Positions 8,679-18,059 of a stretch of 60,211 nucleotides of DNA are shown here, in pieces (the first letter of the stretch is position 1; each line of letters starts with the position of its first letter). Both the position numbers and the translations under genes were made by a program. Under the pieces are notes generated by a model. It did no database searches. It was not told the origin of the DNA and saw only the letters and a program-made list of their open reading frames with translations. The DNA is from Pseudomonadota bacterium (lineage in GTDB: Bacteria; Pseudomonadota; Gammaproteobacteria; Steroidobacterales; Steroidobacteraceae), in contig JAKBWB010000072.1 in NCBI GenBank assembly GCA_021843755.1, positions 1-60,211 on the forward strand, in the 5' to 3' direction.

Positions 8679-9212
8679 CTGCTGGAACTATGCCATAACC
8701 GCGGAAGAGGCGGCCGGCTTATGAATGAGAACGCTGCGTCCTGTAATCGAGAACGACACGAAACCGGCTTCTCGGGTGGGAGTGAGCGACACGCGACGTC
8801 CATGGCGACCCGGCGGGCAACCCCTGCCTTTGTGCAGCATGAGCTTGGGAACTGCACGGCGCATGCCGCTTCAGCACGGGCCTGGCGGTCCGAGGAGATC
8901 CGTGATACCGCACTCGAGGCAAGCCGTTCCGTCAGATCGAGGCCGCGCATCCCTCAGCGGCCCGCAAGCACGACGGTTTCCTGCGGTCACGGCCCGCCAT
9001 CGGCTGGCGAACGGCGGCGGAATCCTGTACCGTGAGGCCGTCATCAAGGCGGCGCGGCCGGATCGGCGCGGCGGTGCCTCAGGGAATACCCTCGACCGGG
9101 GGAACCGGCGGACGGTTGCAGATCGGCTGAGGACGGCTCGTGCGGCCCAGACGCTTACCCTGCAGCGCAATCTCCAGAAAAAAACGGCAAGTATCCCGGT
9201 AGGAGCGGCTCC
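8679..9212. promoter_or_regulatory. Divergent puuE / LysR regulator intergenic region
   Basis: 534 bases with no convincing gene, expected to hold the puuE promoter, the regulator promoter and LysR binding sites. An inverted repeat GTGCAG-N14-CTGCAC is visible at 8832-8857, and a TTGCAG half-site at 9116-9121. Similar half-sites form the palindrome upstream of malate synthase (10500-10512). AGGAG at 9201-9205 is the ribosome site of the regulator. Assigning these motifs to the regulator is inference. Confidence 0.4.
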
Positions 9213-10148
9213 ATGTTAGAGCGAGCAGCGCACTATTTCGACGAAGTAGGCCGCCGCGGATCGATCCGCAAGGCTGCCGAGCGGCTGCACATCGCTCCAT
9301 CGGCGGTGGATCGGCAGATTCTGCAGCTCGAGGCCCGGATTGGCGCGCCGCTCTTCGAGCGTCTTCCGAAGGGGCTGCGCATGACCGCGGCCGGGGAGCT
9401 GCTGCTCGAGACGATACGGCGCTGGAAGCGCGAATATGAGGTGCTTCAGGCTCAAATCAGAGATCTTCAAGGGCTTTGTTCCGGCGAAGTGTCCATTGCC
9501 CTGGTCGAGGGCGCAACGGAATTCATGACCGATACCTTGCGTCAATTCCGCACACGATATCCGGGCATCGTTTACCGGTTGCACATTGCAGGGCACGACG
9601 CCGTGACCGATGCCGTCCTGAGTGGCGCATATGACGTTGGCGTGACCTTCAATCCTCCGGCGTTGAACGCGCTGCGGATCGAGCGCAAGGTCATCTACCG
9701 GATTGGGGCCGTCGTGACGCCCGATCATCCGCTCGCGGAGCGCCGGGAGGTGACGTTCGGGGAATGCGTGGAGTGGGGCTTCGTGGTCCCTGACGACACG
9801 ATCTCTATCCGTCCGATCCTCGAGCGCGTGTGGCTGATGTCCATGGACGAGCCGCTGCGCGAGAGCGCAGCGACAAACAGTATCACGCTGCTGAAGTCCA
9901 TGGTGAAGGGGGGCGTGGGTGTGGGCATTCTGACCGGCCTCGACGTTCTGACGGAGGTGAAGACCGGCGAGCTGAAGTTCATACCGCTTGCCTACCCCGG
10001 CATCCCGGTTTCGGAGCTGGCCGTGGTGGTGCAATCGAGCCGAACGCTCTCGGCGGCGGCCTCGACCTTCGTGCAGCATCTGTCCGTGGCCATGGGCGAG
10101 GCGGAACTCGCCCTGACCGCGCGCAACGGGGGCCAGTCCGCGCAGTGA
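9213..10148 (+). CDS. LysR-family transcriptional regulator, probably of purine/allantoin catabolism
   Basis: 311-residue LTTR. The N-terminal winged helix-turn-helix spans about residues 1-60 (GSIRKAAERLHIAPSAVDRQILQLEARIGAPLFERL), followed by a linker helix and a periplasmic-binding-like effector domain from about 90 to 295. The start is fixed by AGGAG seven bases before the ATG. Its divergent position next to puuE, and malate synthase downstream in the same direction, suggest that it senses a purine breakdown intermediate such as allantoin, allantoate or urate. The sequence does not show the effector. Confidence 0.9.
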   Translation: MLERAAHYFDEVGRRGSIRKAAERLHIAPSAVDRQILQLEARIGAPLFERLPKGLRMTAAGELLLETIRRWKREYEVLQAQIRDLQGLCSGEVSIALVEGATEFMTDTLRQFRTRYPGIVYRLHIAGHDAVTDAVLSGAYDVGVTFNPPALNALRIERKVIYRIGAVVTPDHPLAERREVTFGECVEWGFVVPDDTISIRPILERVWLMSMDEPLRESAATNSITLLKSMVKGGVGVGILTGLDVLTEVKTGELKFIPLAYPGIPVSELAVVVQSSRTLSAAASTFVQHLSVAMGEAELALTARNGGQSAQ

Positions 10149-10499
10149 GTGATTGCCCTGCGGCCGCATCGCGCAGAACCGCTCGCCCGGGTCGTAGTCG
10201 AGGAGGCTCATGATGCTGCCGCCCATGCGCCGGCCTGCGCCGCACGACAAGCACCATCGTGGTGCGCATCCGGCGCGTTCTGCGAACTGCTCCTGGCGGA
10301 TGCGTCGAATATCTTGCGCCCGGATGGGTGCGCCGGCATCGTGATGGTCCGTCGTAATCAGCGCACTCAGCGGCGGCGCGAACCGCATCGGATCAACAGG
10401 CGTGCGCCGTTTTAGAACGCCCTGTCGCCACAAGAAAGCATGGACAGTCCGCAAGTACTCGGCTGTAATGAACCTGATCGAGCGCCGCGCTTGGTGGAC

Positions 10500-10512
10500 C
10501 TGCAAATTGCAG
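10500..10512. promoter_or_regulatory. Palindrome CTGCAA-A-TTGCAG, candidate operator
   Basis: Perfect 13-base dyad about 180 bases upstream of malate synthase. Its half-site TTGCAG also occurs in the puuE/LysR intergenic region. Role as a regulator site is inferred from position only. Confidence 0.35.
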
Positions 10513-10531
10513 CGAGCGTGACGACGCGCTC

Positions 10532-10547
10532 ATGTCATATTGGACAT
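10532..10547. promoter_or_regulatory. Inverted repeat ATGTC-N6-GACAT, candidate operator
   Basis: Perfect 5-base arms around ATATTG. The core TGTC-N6-GACA recurs at 20783-20796 upstream of the HIU hydrolase/xdh/puuD operon. A common regulator is possible. Confidence 0.35.
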
Positions 10548-10693
10548 CGGCAGGGTACGCCGCCTGTCTGCGGGGTGGGTACCGGGGAGTCCGTTCGCGG
10601 CGGAATCATGCCGCCTCGGCTTTGGCAAATCATGGTTTGGCAGTTTCGGGATTACGGGCTCTGCTCCCATGGCCGCAGACAGCGGAGTAAGGT

Positions 10694-12310
10694 GTGAGCG
10701 TCGGCACAACAGTTCCTACTGGCATCGAAATCCTGGCGCCCGCCGAGCCGCGATTCGACGCGATCCTGACACGCGAGGCGCTGGCATTTCTGGGCGAGCT
10801 GCACCGGGCATTCGAGCCGCGGCGGCGCGAGCTGCTCGCGGCCCGCATGGCGTGCCAGCGGCGCATCGAAGCCGGTGAGCTGCCGGACTTCCTGCCCGAA
10901 ACGCAGGTCATCCGCAGCGGCACATGGCAGATAGCGCCGCTGCCGGCTTCGCTGCAGCGCCGGCGCGTTGAAATCACGGGTCCTGTCGATCGCAAGATGA
11001 TGATCAATGCGCTTAACTCGGGTGCCGACGCATACATGGCCGACTTCGAGGATTCGAACACGCCAAGCTGGCGCAACCAGCTGCAGGGTCAGATCAATCT
11101 GAGGGACGCGGTGAGGGGCACGATCACGCTTGAGGCCGGCGGCAAGCATTATCGTCTGAACGACACCGTTGCAACGCTGCTCGTCCGTCCACGCGGCTGG
11201 CATTTGCTGGAGCGACACGTGAGCGTCGACGGGCAGAGTATTTCCGGGTCGCTGTTCGACTTCGGATTGGCGTTCTTTCATAACGCCCGGGAACAGATCG
11301 CCCGCGGCGCAGGTCCCTACTTTTACCTCCCTAAGCTCGAAAGCCGCCACGAGGCGCGCCTGTGGAATGATGTGTTCATCCTGGCGCAGGAAGCTCTCGA
11401 TGTGCCCGTGGGCACCATCAAGGCCACCGTACTTATCGAGACGGTGCTCGCGGCCTTCCAGATGCACGAGATTCTCTACGAGCTGCGCGAGCATTCCGCG
11501 GGTCTGAACGCCGGACGGTGGGATTACCTCTTCAGTGCGATCAAGAAATTCAGTGGTCAAGAGAATTTTTGCCTGGCTGATCGCAGTGAACTGACCATGG
11601 AGGCGCCGTTCATGCGCGCCTATGCCCTCGAGCTGGTCAGAACCTGTCACTGTCACGGCGCCCCTGCGATCGGCGGGATGAGCGCGCTGATCCCGATAAA
11701 GAACGACCCGGCGGCCAACGAGCGGGCGCTTCGTGGGGTTCGGCACGATAAGGCGCGGGATGCGCGCGACGGGTTCGACGGAGGTTGGGTGGCCCACCCC
11801 GGACTGGTGCAGCCGGCCCTCGATGAGTTCGTCAAAGTACTCGGGAGCCGCCCGCATCAGCGCGGCGTGGTGCCCCCCGGCCGGTGCACGGCGGCGGACC
11901 TGCTGGATTTCCGGCCCGAGCGACCGATTACCGAAGCCGGGTTGCGCAATGACATCAACGTCGCGATTCACTACATGGGCAGCTGGCTCGCCGGCACAGG
12001 TTGCGTGCCGATCCACAACCTCATGGAGGATGCGGCCACCGCCGAAATCGCCCGCTCGCAGGTCTGGCAGTGGGTACACAGCTCCAAGGGGGTGCTCGAT
12101 GACGGGCGCAAGATCGATGCTGTGCTCGTGCGTCGGTATATTGCCGAGGAGCTGCAGCGGATCGAGTCCCTCATCGGGGCTACCGGGGCATCGACCGGCA
12201 CGTATGCGCATGCCGCGCGACTCCTGGAGGGACTATGCCTCGCGCCTGTCTTTGTCGAATTCTTGACGCTGCCGATGTACGGGATGCTGAGCGATGAACC
12301 GGCGGTCTGA
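10694..12310 (+). CDS. aceB: Malate synthase A
   Basis: 538 residues, condensing glyoxylate and acetyl-CoA to malate. The length and motifs fit the A isoform: VDRKMMINALNSGADAYMADFEDS near residues 97-120, then NDTVATLLVRPRGWHL, FYLPKLESRHEARLWND, KATVLIETVLAAFQMHEILYEL, and the late NLMEDAATAEI helix. Starts with GTG, preceded by GGAG six bases upstream. No isocitrate lyase or glyoxylate carboligase is in the window. Placed between allantoin and urease genes, it most likely disposes of the glyoxylate released by AllA rather than serving a classical glyoxylate shunt. That role is inference from context. Confidence 0.95.
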   Translation: MSVGTTVPTGIEILAPAEPRFDAILTREALAFLGELHRAFEPRRRELLAARMACQRRIEAGELPDFLPETQVIRSGTWQIAPLPASLQRRRVEITGPVDRKMMINALNSGADAYMADFEDSNTPSWRNQLQGQINLRDAVRGTITLEAGGKHYRLNDTVATLLVRPRGWHLLERHVSVDGQSISGSLFDFGLAFFHNAREQIARGAGPYFYLPKLESRHEARLWNDVFILAQEALDVPVGTIKATVLIETVLAAFQMHEILYELREHSAGLNAGRWDYLFSAIKKFSGQENFCLADRSELTMEAPFMRAYALELVRTCHCHGAPAIGGMSALIPIKNDPAANERALRGVRHDKARDARDGFDGGWVAHPGLVQPALDEFVKVLGSRPHQRGVVPPGRCTAADLLDFRPERPITEAGLRNDINVAIHYMGSWLAGTGCVPIHNLMEDAATAEIARSQVWQWVHSSKGVLDDGRKIDAVLVRRYIAEELQRIESLIGATGASTGTYAHAARLLEGLCLAPVFVEFLTLPMYGMLSDEPAV

Positions 12311-12680
12311 TTCGATTACGCACCGCAGCGCGCGGACCAGGCGTTGCGACCCTCGATCATGTGAACATGCGTAGGGCCCCAGCTCGGCCCCACCCCAGCG
12401 CTGCGCACCGCCGCAGTGCTCGCGCTCGGCTTGACTCGCACGTTTTTGGTGCATCCCGGCCTGCAACTGCCTGACGTGCCGCCCGTGACAGGCCGGCTCG
12501 GCGGCATGAAGCATGTGGTGCGCGTGATCCCGCTGTTGCGCTCGCGGGCGAACGTCGCCATCCTACCGATGAGGAAACTGCGCAATCACCCTGGTGGTCG
12601 CTCACCGCATGGTCATGATGGTCCGAAGCTCCGTGGTGTTGCCGCAGGCGCGAGCGAGTTCAACGAGGTCAGTGTCCGCA
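12311..12680. other. Intergenic region between aceB and ureD
   Basis: 370 bases with no recognised gene. A minus-strand frame here ends in a plausible-looking peptide but matches nothing I know. A GAGG sequence at 12665-12668 may serve ureD. Confidence 0.35.
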
Positions 12681-13520
12681 ATGATTTCGCGGTCTGATTC
12701 CGTCACGCCATTACAGCGGTCCCGGGGCAGGCTGCGGGTTTGCATCATGCGACGCGGGCCGGAGTCGGTCCTCGCGGATCTGTATCAGGAAGGATGCCTC
12801 AAGGCGAGATTTCCCCGCACGCCACCGGGCGCGCCGGTGAGCGTGGTACTGCTGAACAGTGCCGGAGGCGTCGTCCCCGGCGATCGTCTCGATCAGGTGC
12901 TGAGGCTGGAGGCGGGAACCGACGCCAGCGTGGTGTCGGCGGGGGCGGAACGGTTTTATCGTGGACTGCGCGGCGATGTACCGGCCCATGTGCGCACGAC
13001 GATCACGTTGGGCGCCGGTGCGACCCTGGAGTGGCTGCCGCAGGAGTCGATCCTGTTCGACGCGACGGCATTGGACCGAACGCTGGCGATCGACATGGAG
13101 GAAGACGCGCGGTTGCTTGCGGTGGAGGCGCTGCTGTTCGGCCGTGCGGCAATGGGTGAGGCGCTGCACCGGATCCAGGTGGTGGACCGGCTGCGCATCC
13201 GTCGGGGCGGACGGCTCGTGTGGCAGGACGCGGTTCGGCTTTCGGGTGATGCGGCCGCCCTGATGCAGCATCCGGCCACCGGAGGCGGGGCGGCGGCCGT
13301 TGCAGGAATTGTCTTCACCGCGCCAGAAGCGACAGCACGGCTCGACGCACTACGCAAGGCGATGGCGGGGGCAGGTTACGATGCCGGGGTGACGTGCCGC
13401 GACGGCGTGTTATTCGCCCGTGTGGTTGCGCGCGATGGGGCCGTGTTGCGCGAGCGCATCGCGGCCGCGCTTGCGGTGCTGCGGAACGAGCCGGATCTTC
13501 CCCGCAACTGGTGTTGCTAG
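12681..13520 (+). CDS. ureD: Urease accessory protein UreD
   Basis: 279 residues. UreD (UreH) binds the urease apoenzyme and, with UreF and UreG, delivers nickel. Recognised by the YQEGCLKARFP segment, VVLLNSAGGVVPGDRL (the conserved 'LN..GG...GD' motif near 60-75), TTITLGAGATLEWLPQESILFDA, and the acidic/aromatic pattern of the C-terminal half. The start at MISRSDSVTPL gives the family's normal length; the frame continues upstream without similarity. First of the collinear ureDABCEFG genes. Confidence 0.92.
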   Translation: MISRSDSVTPLQRSRGRLRVCIMRRGPESVLADLYQEGCLKARFPRTPPGAPVSVVLLNSAGGVVPGDRLDQVLRLEAGTDASVVSAGAERFYRGLRGDVPAHVRTTITLGAGATLEWLPQESILFDATALDRTLAIDMEEDARLLAVEALLFGRAAMGEALHRIQVVDRLRIRRGGRLVWQDAVRLSGDAAALMQHPATGGGAAAVAGIVFTAPEATARLDALRKAMAGAGYDAGVTCRDGVLFARVVARDGAVLRERIAAALAVLRNEPDLPRNWCC

Positions 13521-13585
13521 CAGGCGTGTAATATCATTTCCGTCGGCATTACGAATCGGCACTGGATCCGGACCGGGAGAAGGCG

Positions 13586-13888
13586 ATGCATCTGACGCCG
13601 CGAGAGAAAGACAAACTACTCATCGCGACCGCGGCGATGGTTGCGCGTCGGCGGCGTGAGCGCGGGGTGAAGCTGAACCATCCGGAGGCGATCGCGCTGA
13701 TCAGCGATTTCATCCTCGAAGGGGCCCGCGATGGCCGGACGGTGGCTGACCTGATGGCGGACGGCGCCACCGTGCTGACACGAGCGGAGGTGATGGAAGG
13801 TGTCGGTGAAATGATCGGTGAGGTGCAGGTAGAGGCAACGTTTCCGGACGGCACCAAGCTGGTTACCGTCCATAACCCGATCCGTTGA
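13586..13888 (+). CDS. ureA: Urease gamma subunit
   Basis: 100 residues, the exact family length. [20 protein letters not shown] and the closing [11 protein letters not shown] segment are diagnostic. It is the small structural subunit of the (alpha-beta-gamma)3 cytoplasmic urease that hydrolyses urea to ammonia and CO2. A strong GGGAGAAGG ribosome site lies just before the ATG. Followed 54 bases later by ureB. Confidence 0.97.
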   Translation: MHLTPREKDKLLIATAAMVARRRRERGVKLNHPEAIALISDFILEGARDGRTVADLMADGATVLTRAEVMEGVGEMIGEVQVEATFPDGTKLVTVHNPIR

Positions 13889-13942
13889 TGCTCGCTACGC
13901 CAGAACGCGCCGCGCGCGCCCGGACCCGCAAGGAGTGACCGC

Positions 13943-14254
13943 GTGACTCCAGGCGAGATTCTTTGCGCCGCAGGCAGTATTGAGCTGAACGCGGGACAGA
14001 CCCGCGTGACGCTCGAGGTGGCAAACACCGGTGATCGGCCCATTCAGGTCGGCAGCCATTATCATTTTGCGGAAACGAATCCGGCGCTCGCCTTCGACCG
14101 CGCTCGGGCGCGGGGCATGCGGCTCGACATCGCGGCCGGGACGGCCGTGCGTTTCGAGCCTGGCCAGAAGCGCCGCGTGACGCTGGTTCCTTACCTCGGC
14201 GCGCGCATCGTCCAGGGCTTCCGCGGCGCGGTCATGGGCACGCTGGAGCCCTGA
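13943..14254 (+). CDS. ureB: Urease beta subunit
   Basis: 103 residues. The MTPGEI start, the [15 protein letters not shown] motif and the VRFEPGQKR...VTLVPY segment are the signature of the beta subunit. GTG start with AGGAG at 13931-13935. The stop lies three bases before ureC. Confidence 0.97.
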   Translation: MTPGEILCAAGSIELNAGQTRVTLEVANTGDRPIQVGSHYHFAETNPALAFDRARARGMRLDIAAGTAVRFEPGQKRRVTLVPYLGARIVQGFRGAVMGTLEP

Positions 14255-14257
14255 ACG

Positions 14258-15964
14258 ATGGCGCGTCTACCACGCGCGGCGTATGCCGATATGTTCGGAC
14301 CCACGACGGGCGATCGCGTCCGATTGGCAGATACGGAGCTGTTCGTCGAGGTCGAAGCCGATCACACGACCTATGGCGAAGAAGTAAAATTCGGTGGCGG
14401 CAAGGTCATCCGAGACGGCATGGGCCAGAGCCAGGTGAGCAACGCGGACGGAGCCGCGGATACCGTCATCACCAACGCCCTCATAATCGATTATTGGGGC
14501 ATCGTGAAGGCGGATGTCGGCATTTCTCGCGGCCGCATCGCGGCGATTGGCAAGGCCGGCAACCCCGACGTGCAACCCGGCGTGACCATCATCATTGGTC
14601 CGGGGACGGAAATCATCGCCGGAGAGGGCAAGATCCTCACCGCCGGCGGGGTCGACGCTCATATTCACTTCATCTGCCCTCAGCAGGTGGATGATGCCAT
14701 CGCATCGGGCATCACGACGATGCTGGGCGGGGGCACGGGACCGGCGAGCGGCACCGCCGCCACCACCTGCACACCCGGCCCGTTCCATCTCGGGCGCATG
14801 TTGCAGGCCGCGGAAGGATTGCCGGTGAATCTGGGCTTCGCCGGCAAAGGCAACGCCTCGTGCCCGCAAGCGCTCGAGGAAATGGTGCGGGCCGGGGCCA
14901 TGGCATTGAAGCTGCACGAGGACTGGGGCACGACGCCGGCGGCGATCGACTGCTGTCTCGGCGTTGCCGATCGGTTCGACGTGCAGGTGATGATCCACAC
15001 CGACACGCTGAACGAGTCCGGTTTTGTCGAAGACACCATCGCCGCTTTCAAGGGGCGCACGATTCACGCCTATCATACCGAGGGCGCCGGCGGCGGCCAC
15101 GCGCCAGACATCATCCGAGTCGCCTCGCTCCCCAACGTACTGCCGAGTTCGACGAACCCGACCCGGCCCTATACGCGTAACACGATCGATGAGCATCTGG
15201 ACATGCTCATGGTGTGCCACCATCTCAATGGCGCTATCCCCGAGGATATCGCCTTCGCCGAGAGCCGTATCCGACGCGAGACGATCGCAGCGGAAGACAT
15301 CCTGCACGACCTCGGCGCGCTTTCCATGATTTCCTCCGACAGCCAGGCGATGGGCCGGGTCGGGGAGGTCGTGCTGCGCACCTGGCAGACCGCGCACAAA
15401 ATGAAGGTGCAGCGCGGACCGTTGCCGGACGATACCGCGGCGGACAACAGCCGGGTCAAGCGCTACATCGCGAAATATACGATCAACCCCGCGATCGCAC
15501 ATGGGATGAGCGCGTATGTGGGCTCCGTGGAAGTGGGCAAACTGGCCGATCTGGTGCTGTGGAAGCCGGCACTGTTCGGCGTGAAACCGGATCTGGTGCT
15601 CAAGGCGGGCAGCATCGCCCTGGCCGCGATGGGCGACCCTAATGGGTCGATCCCCACGCCGCAACCGGTCCATTACCGCGCGATGTTCGCCGGCTATGGC
15701 CGCTCGCTGGTGGCGTCGTCACTGCTGTTCGTCTCGGGCGCGGCGCTCGAGGCCGATATCGGCCGGCGTCTCGGGCTGTCCCGCCAACTTGTCGCGGTTT
15801 CGGACACGCGTGGCGGTATTGGCAAGAAATCGATGATACGCAATGACGCCATGCCGAAGATCGACGTCAACCCGGAAACGTATGAGGTGCGCGCGAACGG
15901 GGAGCTGCTGACCTGCGCACCGGCCGAGGTGCTACCCATGGCCCAACGGTACTTCCTGTTCTGA
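14258..15964 (+). CDS. ureC: Urease alpha (catalytic) subunit
   Basis: 568 residues, full length. All nickel and active-site residues are visible: H135 and H137 (DAHIHF), the carbamylated K218 and H220 (LKLHEDWG), H247, H273, C320 and H321 of the mobile flap (MVCHHL), and D361 (SSDSQAMGR). An active dinuclear nickel enzyme is therefore expected. The stop overlaps the ureE start by one base (TGATG). The substrate is probably urea from allantoicase and AllA, since no urea uptake system is present in the window. Confidence 0.98.
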   Translation: MARLPRAAYADMFGPTTGDRVRLADTELFVEVEADHTTYGEEVKFGGGKVIRDGMGQSQVSNADGAADTVITNALIIDYWGIVKADVGISRGRIAAIGKAGNPDVQPGVTIIIGPGTEIIAGEGKILTAGGVDAHIHFICPQQVDDAIASGITTMLGGGTGPASGTAATTCTPGPFHLGRMLQAAEGLPVNLGFAGKGNASCPQALEEMVRAGAMALKLHEDWGTTPAAIDCCLGVADRFDVQVMIHTDTLNESGFVEDTIAAFKGRTIHAYHTEGAGGGHAPDIIRVASLPNVLPSSTNPTRPYTRNTIDEHLDMLMVCHHLNGAIPEDIAFAESRIRRETIAAEDILHDLGALSMISSDSQAMGRVGEVVLRTWQTAHKMKVQRGPLPDDTAADNSRVKRYIAKYTINPAIAHGMSAYVGSVEVGKLADLVLWKPALFGVKPDLVLKAGSIALAAMGDPNGSIPTPQPVHYRAMFAGYGRSLVASSLLFVSGAALEADIGRRLGLSRQLVAVSDTRGGIGKKSMIRNDAMPKIDVNPETYEVRANGELLTCAPAEVLPMAQRYFLF

Positions 15965-16494
15965 TGGACGAACATCTACCCGTAGCCCGTCAAGTGGTGC
16001 GCGCCGGCGCCTGGCGGGAAGGCGAGGCGGTCGGCACGGTAAGGCTGGATCATCAAGGCCGGCAGCAGCGGCGACGGCGCCTCGTGACCGAGGACGGGCG
16101 CGCGTTCCTGCTCGATCTGGCCGCTAACATGCACCTCGCGGACGGAGACGCGCTGCTCCTCGAGGATGGCGCGCTCGTCCGCGTGGCGGCGCAGATGGAA
16201 TCATTGCTCGATATCCATGCGCAAGACGCTACCAGCCTGATGCGCATCGTATGGCATCTCGGCAACCGGCACTTGCCGGTGGAGATTTCCGGGGAACATC
16301 TGCGCACGGCGACGGATCATGTGGTCGCGCAGATGGTGGAGAGGCTGGGTGGGCGCGTGGAGGCGGTCCGCGCGGTGTTCACGCCGGAAGCGGGCGCCTA
16401 TGCAATGGGGGGGCATGCACAAAGTCATGCCGCGGACGGTCATCGCCAAGATGGACATCATGCGCACGAACAGCCGCCGCACGGACATGGCTGA
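15964..16494 (+). CDS. ureE: Urease accessory protein UreE, His-rich nickel chaperone
   Basis: 176 residues. The N-terminal domain has GTVRLDHQGRQQRRRRL. The metal-binding domain shows the typical WHLGNRHLPVEI segment with its conserved histidine (about residue 101). The C-terminal tail is His-rich (ten His in the last about 28 residues), consistent with nickel storage. The start overlaps the ureC stop. The last 8 bases overlap ureF. Confidence 0.94.
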   Translation: MDEHLPVARQVVRAGAWREGEAVGTVRLDHQGRQQRRRRLVTEDGRAFLLDLAANMHLADGDALLLEDGALVRVAAQMESLLDIHAQDATSLMRIVWHLGNRHLPVEISGEHLRTATDHVVAQMVERLGGRVEAVRAVFTPEAGAYAMGGHAQSHAADGHRQDGHHAHEQPPHGHG

Positions 16495-17137
16495 GATCAA
16501 GCTGCTGCGTCTGCAGATCTGGCTGTCACCCGCCTTCCCCACCGGCGGGTTTGCGTATTCGCAGGGCACCGAGTGGGCGGTCAAGACAGGCGATGTGCGT
16601 TGCGGAGCGAGTCTCGCCGACTGGCTCTCGATTCATTTTCACCATGGAAGCGGCCTGGGTGAGGCGATAGTACTGAGGGCCGCGTATCGCGCGGGAACGG
16701 ATGCGGCACAACTGACACGACTCGGTGAACTGGCGCTCGCTGCCAGCGTACCGCGCGAACGGGCAGAGGAAACACTGGCGCAGGGTGCTGCGTTTCTGCG
16801 CGCCGCGGGACCCTGGCGGCCAGGCTGGCTCGGCGAGGCGCTGCCTTATCCGGTTGCCGTCGGCGCGCTTGCTGCGGCGCATCAGATCGGAGAGGATGCG
16901 ACCTGTCTGGCCTTTCTGGTCGCACAGGCCTCGACCCTGATTTCCGCGGCCGTCAGGCTCGTACCATTGGGTCAGAGCGCTGGGGTCGAGGCTCTTGCCG
17001 AGCTGGAGCCGGTACTGATTCGGGCGGCGGCCCGAGCTCGCTCGATTTCTCCCGAGGACATCGGCGGCTGCGGGTTTCGAGCCGAAATCGCCTCGATGTG
17101 CCACGAAGCACAGGAAACGCGGCTGTTTCGCTCATGA
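16487..17137 (+). CDS. ureF: Urease accessory protein UreF
   Basis: 216 residues, all-helical nickel-insertion factor working with UreD and UreG. The diagnostic N-terminus is LLRLQIWLSPAFPTGGFAYSQGTEWAV, and later come LVRLVPLGQ-like and CHEAQETRLFRS segments at the C-terminus. The start is chosen at ATGGCTGA, which overlaps the ureE stop by 8 bases and gives the family length; the frame upstream is ureE shadow. Confidence 0.95.
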   Translation: MAEIKLLRLQIWLSPAFPTGGFAYSQGTEWAVKTGDVRCGASLADWLSIHFHHGSGLGEAIVLRAAYRAGTDAAQLTRLGELALAASVPRERAEETLAQGAAFLRAAGPWRPGWLGEALPYPVAVGALAAAHQIGEDATCLAFLVAQASTLISAAVRLVPLGQSAGVEALAELEPVLIRAAARARSISPEDIGGCGFRAEIASMCHEAQETRLFRS

Positions 17138-17183
17138 GGCGAGGACGGCAACGCATGATTGATGATAACCGGGAGACGGGCGC

Positions 17184-17816
17184 ATGAGTTCAAATGGGCC
17201 TCTGCGGGTGGGGATCGGCGGCCCGGTGGGGTCGGGCAAGACGGCACTGATGGAGGGGCTGTGTCGGGCTTTTCGCGGCAGCCACGAGATCGCCGCGATT
17301 ACCAATGATATCTATACGAAGGAAGATGCCGAATTTCTGCTGCGCGCCGGGGCATTGGCCCCGGAGCGTATCCTGGGCATCGAGACCGGCGGTTGCCCGC
17401 ATACCGCCATCCGCGAAGATGCCTCGATCAATCTGGCGGGCATCGCGCAGATGCGTCGGCGCTTCCCGGCTCTCGACCTCATTCTCATTGAAAGCGGTGG
17501 CGATAATCTCGCCGCCACCTTCAGTCCCGAGCTGGCGGATATCACGCTCTATGTCATCGACGTCGCGGCGGGCGACAAGATTCCACGCAAAGGCGGACCT
17601 GGGATCACGCGCAGCGATCTTTTGATCATCAACAAAATCGACCTGGCTCCGCTGGTGGGAGCGAGCCTCGAGGTGATGGACATCGACGCCAGGCGCATGC
17701 GTGGCGACAAGCCGTTCATCTTCGCCAGTATTCGTGCGGGCACGGGTGTCCCTGATATCGCAACGTTCATCGTGCGCGAGGGTGGCCTCCGACCGCTGCC
17801 CCTGATCCACGCTTGA
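17184..17816 (+). CDS. ureG: Urease accessory GTPase UreG
   Basis: 210 residues. SIMIBI-class GTPase that hands nickel to the urease complex. The P-loop GPVGSGKT is at 13-20, the metal-binding CPH motif at 71-73, the ESGGDNL switch near 104, and the guanine-specificity NKID motif near 150. A GGGAGA ribosome site precedes the ATG. Last gene of the urease set, followed by 243 bases before the permease gene. Confidence 0.97.
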   Translation: MSSNGPLRVGIGGPVGSGKTALMEGLCRAFRGSHEIAAITNDIYTKEDAEFLLRAGALAPERILGIETGGCPHTAIREDASINLAGIAQMRRRFPALDLILIESGGDNLAATFSPELADITLYVIDVAAGDKIPRKGGPGITRSDLLIINKIDLAPLVGASLEVMDIDARRMRGDKPFIFASIRAGTGVPDIATFIVREGGLRPLPLIHA

Positions 17817-18059
17817 GTCGTCATTCATGTATGCAACCGCGGCCGGCGATCCTGAACTGTCGCCCCGACTGTCGGGATTCCCGCGGCAGGGAAGCAATGC
17901 ACATGCCGCTCTCGCGAGGAGTGTTGCGACGCGTCGGGCGGCGTCGGCCGCCTCCGGCGGAGTTTCGTATTCTGACCACCGCGCATCGTGACCGGGTCGC
18001 GACGATGAGGCGGGATCCCGGTCCAGCCGCCCGCCCTCAGAAGGTCCAGGTCGCACGTC

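Larger units (their letters stand above)
10149..10693. other. Intergenic region upstream of malate synthase
   Basis: 545 bases without a recognised gene. It holds two short palindromes (10500-10512 and 10532-10547) and the ribosome site GGAG at 10684-10687. A minus-strand stretch around 10150-10430 reads as a plausible protein fragment but has no family I recognise, so I do not call it a gene. Confidence 0.4.

Noticed and set aside
9216-10505. Minus-strand frame covering the LysR gene and extending upstream of malate synthase
   Set aside because: Most is antisense to the LysR gene. The extension (about 10150-10430) reads plausibly, but I recognise no family and see no independent start signal.
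10496-10510. sigma54-like GG...GC element upstream of malate synthase
   Set aside because: The GG and GC dinucleotides are 11 bases apart instead of the required 10, and the -24 box is poor.
12316-12585. Minus-strand frame between aceB and ureD
   Set aside because: Short, no recognised domain or ribosome site; only the last residues look protein-like.
14267-15673. Long minus-strand frame opposite ureC
   Set aside because: His/Arg-rich shadow of the urease alpha subunit gene, no motifs.
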